A stretch of DNA of 8,295 nucleotides from an uncultured bacterium (GTDB lineage: Bacteria; Bacillota; Clostridia; Oscillospirales; Oscillospiraceae), in assembly GCA_905214155.1 (NCBI GenBank), contig CAJMLC010000086.1, positions 1 to 8,295 of the forward strand. The letters are read 5' to 3'. Below, piece by piece: positions 5,592 to 8,295 of this stretch. The notes under the pieces were generated by a model. That model was not told the origin of the DNA, did no database searches, and saw only the letters and a program-made list of their open reading frames with translations. The first letter of the stretch is position 1. The number at the start of each line of letters is the position of its first letter. Made by a program: the position numbers and the translations under genes.

Positions 5592-6626
5592 ATGAAAACT
5601 GCAACCACCAAGACCGCACCTCTGTTCCTGAGAAAATTCGGCCCGCTGCTCGGCGCGATCGCGTTCTATGCGCTGATCATGATCCTGCGCAGCGCGGATA
5701 TTATCAACGGCTACTATATGCAGGTCATGCTGTTCGCGGGCGTCAACGTCATGATGACCGCCAGCCTGAACCTTGTCAACGGCTTTACCGGCCAGTTCTG
5801 CATCGGCCACGCGGGCTTCATGTCCCTCGGCGCCTACGGCAGCGCGGTCATTACGACCCTGGTCTTCAAGGGCACCAGCGTGGCTCCGGCGGCGCAGATC
5901 CCGGTGTTCCTGCTGGGCCTGCTCTGCGGCGGCATCGTGGCGGCGCTCGTCGGCTGCCTGATCGGCATCCCGTCCCTGAAGCTCAAGGGCGACTATCTGG
6001 CCATCGTCACACTGGCCTTCGGCGAGATCGTCCGCGCCCTGCTCCGTCTCATCCAGCCGATCGGCGGCGCACGCGGCATGATCGGCATCCCGAACTATGC
6101 CAACTTCTTCTGGATCATGCTCTTCGTCGTGCTGACGCTCTGGCTGCTGCGCAACCTGATCTACTCCCCGTACGGCAGAGCGTTCATCGCCATCCGCGAC
6201 AATGAGATCGCGGCCGACGCCATGGGCATCAACACCACCAAGTATAAGATCATGTCCTTCTGCATCGCGGCATTCATTGCCGGTGTGGCGGGCGGACTGT
6301 ACGCACACGTGCTGTCTTTCATTCAGCCTGACTCGTTCAGCTTCACCAAGAGCTCCGATTTCCTGGTCTATCTGTACGCAGGCGGCAGCGGCTCGCTGAC
6401 CGGCTCGGTCATCGGCGCGGTCCTGCTGACCATCCTGCCCGAGGTGCTCCGCTTCCTCGCGGACTGGCGCCTTGTGCTGTACGCACTGATCCTGGTCGTC
6501 GTCATGCTGTACCGCAGCGAGGGCCTGTGCGGCGGCAAGGAGGTCCCGTTCCTGCGCATCAAACGGTCTTCGCTCTATGAGCAGCCCCTGTTTGGCCGGA
6601 AAAAGAACGATACGTCCAAGAAGTAA
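5592..6626 (+). CDS. livM: HAAT-family ABC importer permease, LivM type
   Basis: A 344-residue membrane permease. NLVNGFTGQFCIGHAGFMSL (residues 60-79) is the LivM signature. GRAFIAIRDNEIAADAMGIN (195-214) is the coupling loop that docks onto the ATPases, and GGSGSLTGSVIGA (264-276) is the conserved glycine-rich segment near the end. About eight to ten hydrophobic helices are visible, and the tail is basic and cytoplasmic (ends FGRKKNDTSKK). Typical LivM proteins are about 300-430 residues, so it is full length. AAGGAGG (5576-5582) overlaps the livH stop and lies 9 bases before the ATG, showing tight operon coupling with livH. It forms the heterodimeric translocation channel with LivH. Confidence 0.94.
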   Translation: MKTATTKTAPLFLRKFGPLLGAIAFYALIMILRSADIINGYYMQVMLFAGVNVMMTASLNLVNGFTGQFCIGHAGFMSLGAYGSAVITTLVFKGTSVAPAAQIPVFLLGLLCGGIVAALVGCLIGIPSLKLKGDYLAIVTLAFGEIVRALLRLIQPIGGARGMIGIPNYANFFWIMLFVVLTLWLLRNLIYSPYGRAFIAIRDNEIAADAMGINTTKYKIMSFCIAAFIAGVAGGLYAHVLSFIQPDSFSFTKSSDFLVYLYAGGSGSLTGSVIGAVLLTILPEVLRFLADWRLVLYALILVVVMLYRSEGLCGGKEVPFLRIKRSSLYEQPLFGRKKNDTSKK

Positions 6627-6641
6627 GGGGAGGAGCTTGCT

Positions 6642-7421
6642 ATGAGTATTCTTGAGGTCAAAAATCTGACCATTCAATTCGGCGGTCTGCGCGCGGTCGA
6701 CGATTTCAACCTGAGTCTGGAAAAGGGCGAGCTGGTTGCGGTCATCGGCCCGAACGGTGCCGGTAAAACCACGATCTTCAACATGCTGACCGGCATCTAT
6801 CGCCCGACGGCGGGCTCCATCGAGCTGGAAGGCGAGAGTCTGGTCGGCCTGAAGCCCTATCAGTTCGCGCAGCGCGGCATCACCAGAACGTTCCAGAACA
6901 TCCGGCTGTTTGCCAATGCGTCCGTCGCGGACAACGTCAAGATGGCCGCCACGATGCACAGCAAGGACAACCTGGCCAGCTGCCTGCTCCGCACGCAGAA
7001 GATGGTCGAGCACGAACGGGTGCTCGACGAGAAGGTCATGAGCCTGCTCGAGCGCCTGAACATGGCCGACAAGGCGGATCTGCTGGCGAAGAACCTGCCG
7101 TACGGCGATCAGCGCCGTCTGGAGATCGCGCGTGCGCTGATGACCGATCCGAAGATCCTGCTGCTCGACGAACCGGTCGCCGGCATGATCACGACGGAGC
7201 TGGAGGAGATGGCGCAGCTGGTCGCACAGATCCGCAAGGACTTCAATCTCAGCATCATCATGATCGAACATCACATGAACTTTGTCATGCCGATCGCGGA
7301 CCGTATCAAGGTCGTCGACTTCGGCAAGACCATCTCGGAAGGCACCCCCGACGTGGTGCAGAAGGACCCGAAGGTCATCGAAGCCTATTTGGGAGGAGGA
7401 TACCAGAATGTCAATGCTTGA
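6642..7421 (+). CDS. livG: HAAT-family ABC importer ATPase, LivG type
   Basis: A 259-residue ABC ATPase. Walker A is GPNGAGKTT (residues 36-44). The Q-loop is TRTFQNIRLF (81-90, Gln85), the signature region LPYGDQRRLEIARAL (152-166) has the LivG-type variant of LSGGQ, Walker B is ILLLDEP (172-178), and the switch histidine is His210 in IEHHM. All catalytic elements are present, so it should hydrolyse ATP. After Walker B the protein reads AGMITTE, where LivG proteins as I remember them more often have AGMNP; this is a mild D-loop change. A GGGGAGGAG ribosome site lies just upstream, 15 bases after livM. The last 14 bases overlap the start of livF. It powers import together with LivF at the inner face of the membrane. 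Confidence 0.95.
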   Translation: MSILEVKNLTIQFGGLRAVDDFNLSLEKGELVAVIGPNGAGKTTIFNMLTGIYRPTAGSIELEGESLVGLKPYQFAQRGITRTFQNIRLFANASVADNVKMAATMHSKDNLASCLLRTQKMVEHERVLDEKVMSLLERLNMADKADLLAKNLPYGDQRRLEIARALMTDPKILLLDEPVAGMITTELEEMAQLVAQIRKDFNLSIIMIEHHMNFVMPIADRIKVVDFGKTISEGTPDVVQKDPKVIEAYLGGGYQNVNA

Positions 7422-8118
7422 GGTAAAGGATCTGCACGTGTCCTACGGCGCGATCAAAGCGGTACAGGGTATCTCCTTTGAAATGGAGCAGGGCGAGACC
7501 GTCGCGCTGATCGGATCGAACGGCGCGGGCAAGTCCACCACGCTGCGCACCATCTCCGGTCTGGAGAAGGCCAAGAGCGGCTCCATCGTCTTCCAGGGCC
7601 AGGAGCTGACGAAGCTCAAGCCCCATCAGATCGTCGAGCTGGGCATCGCGCACGTGCCGGAAGGCCGCCGCGTCTTTGCCCGCATGAGCGTCGATGAAAA
7701 CCTGCGCATGGGCGCCAACATTATCAAAGACCGCGCACAGATCAAACAGGATCTCGAGCGCGTGTACGACATCTTCCCGCGCCTGCGCGAGCGCATGAAG
7801 CAGCAGGCCGGTACGCTCTCCGGCGGCGAGCAGCAGATGCTGGCCCTGGGACGCGCACTGATGACCAACGGCAGCCTGCTGATGCTCGACGAGCCCAGCA
7901 TGGGCCTCGCGCCGATCATCGTCGAAGAAATTTTCAAGATCATTCGCCAGATCAATGAATCCGGCACGAGCATCCTGCTCATCGAGCAGAATGCGTTCCT
8001 TGCACTGACCACCGCCTCCCACGCTTACGTTCTGGAAACCGGCAAGATCACGATGCAGGGCAAATCGTCGGATCTGCTGGCTGACAAACGTGTGAAGGAC
8101 GCCTATCTGGGCGCCTGA
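7408..8118 (+). CDS. livF: HAAT-family ABC importer ATPase, LivF type
   Basis: A 236-residue ABC ATPase, normal length for LivF. Walker A is GSNGAGKST (residues 36-44), followed by the LivF-type segment HVPEGRRVF (82-90). The signature is LSGGEQQML (137-145), Walker B is LLMLDEP (157-163), and the usual switch histidine is replaced by Gln194 in LIEQN, which is normal for LivF. I chose the ATG at 7408 because GGGAGGAGG lies just upstream and the protein then begins MSMLEVKDL, as family members do. The longer in-frame start at 7282 is only the shadow of livG. The 14-base overlap with livG implies translational coupling and balanced amounts of the two ATPases. Confidence 0.95.
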   Translation: MSMLEVKDLHVSYGAIKAVQGISFEMEQGETVALIGSNGAGKSTTLRTISGLEKAKSGSIVFQGQELTKLKPHQIVELGIAHVPEGRRVFARMSVDENLRMGANIIKDRAQIKQDLERVYDIFPRLRERMKQQAGTLSGGEQQMLALGRALMTNGSLLMLDEPSMGLAPIIVEEIFKIIRQINESGTSILLIEQNAFLALTTASHAYVLETGKITMQGKSSDLLADKRVKDAYLGA

Positions 8119-8141
8119 TCGGAGAGGAGACCAAATCAGCT

Positions 8142-8295
8142 ATGAATGTTTCTGAAAGACTTGCAAGATCTGCTGTTGTGCCGGTGGTCGTGCTGGACGA
8201 TGCGAAGGATGCGGTCGCGACGGCGAAGGCGCTGCTGGCTGGCGGCGTGGACGTGATGGAGATCACGTTCCGCACGGCTGCTGCTGCGGATTCCA
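8142..8295 (+). CDS. eda: KDPG/KHG aldolase (2-dehydro-3-deoxy-phosphogluconate or 4-hydroxy-2-oxoglutarate aldolase), 5' part
   Basis: The first 51 codons of a class I aldolase; the gene runs off the right edge. VVPVVVLDDAKDAV (residues 12-25), a helix ending AGGVDVMEIT (33-42) and FRT (43-45) match the N-terminal beta-alpha unit of the Eda family. Glu40 corresponds to the catalytic Glu45 of E. coli Eda; the Schiff-base lysine lies beyond the window. These enzymes cleave 2-keto-3-deoxy-6-phosphogluconate to pyruvate and glyceraldehyde 3-phosphate, or 4-hydroxy-2-oxoglutarate to pyruvate and glyoxylate. The ATG lies 23 bases after livF with a purine-rich GGAGAGGAGA site (8121-8130), rather distant from the start. 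No promoter or terminator intervenes, so it appears to be co-transcribed with the importer, tying uptake to 2-keto acid cleavage. Confidence 0.88.
   Translation, partial: MNVSERLARSAVVPVVVLDDAKDAVATAKALLAGGVDVMEITFRTAAAADS

Noticed and set aside
5574..7274. A 566-codon minus-strand open frame opposite livM and livG
   Set aside because: It is low-complexity (rich in Asp, Gln, Arg, Ala, His) and antisense to two genes with clear family motifs; long antisense frames are common in GC-rich DNA with biased codons.
7282..7407. N-terminal extension of livF
   Set aside because: The extra residues are an Arg/Ser-rich out-of-frame reading of livG, and the ATG at 7408 has a strong ribosome site and the standard family N-terminus.
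1..8295. CRISPR arrays, tRNA or rRNA genes, insertion sequences, phage genes
   Set aside because: I saw no spaced direct repeats, cloverleaf-like segments, transposase or integrase motifs; the window reads as ordinary metabolic and transport genes.

Overview
This window is a GC-rich stretch of bacterial chromosome. Near-consensus GGAGG-type ribosome sites, a short lysine-rich lipoprotein signal peptide ending in a Cys-Ala-Cys lipobox, and G/C-ending codons fit a Gram-positive anaerobe of the Clostridia. An Oscillospiraceae-like gut bacterium is my best guess, inferred from style and not from a marker gene.

The window holds two divergent transcription units around an IclR-family regulator. 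On the minus strand, reading from about 3.1 kb down to 0.1 kb, are the iclR-type regulator, a PLP-dependent enzyme of the D-threonine aldolase/D-serine dehydratase-like family, a RidA/YjgF-family protein, a small three-helix membrane protein of unknown function, and a strong bidirectional terminator. On the plus strand, starting near 3.3 kb, is a complete branched-chain-amino-acid-type (HAAT) ABC importer: binding lipoprotein, two permeases (LivH, LivM) and two ATPases (LivG, LivF). It is followed 23 bases later by the start of a KDPG/KHG aldolase gene that runs off the right edge.

Non-coding sequence carries most of the regulatory information. A 17-bp palindrome (GTTCC-N7-GGAAC) occurs twice with one mismatch. 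One copy lies on the predicted transcription start of the PLP-enzyme operon; the other lies between the iclR promoter and the importer promoter. They are the best candidates for the operator of the local IclR protein. Near-consensus sigma-A promoters are visible for the PLP-enzyme operon and the importer, with a weaker one for iclR. The importer mRNA has a structured leader, and a hairpin with a T-rich tail separates the binding-protein gene from the permeases, probably to give excess binding protein.

The simplest joint reading is a substrate-inducible catabolic island. The importer brings in an amino acid or amino-acid-like compound; the PLP enzyme eliminates or cleaves it; RidA hydrolyses the reactive enamine/imine; and a KDPG/KHG aldolase cleaves a downstream 2-keto acid to pyruvate plus a second product. 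An amino-sugar acid such as D-glucosaminate, or a D-3-hydroxy amino acid, would fit, but the substrate cannot be read from sequence alone.
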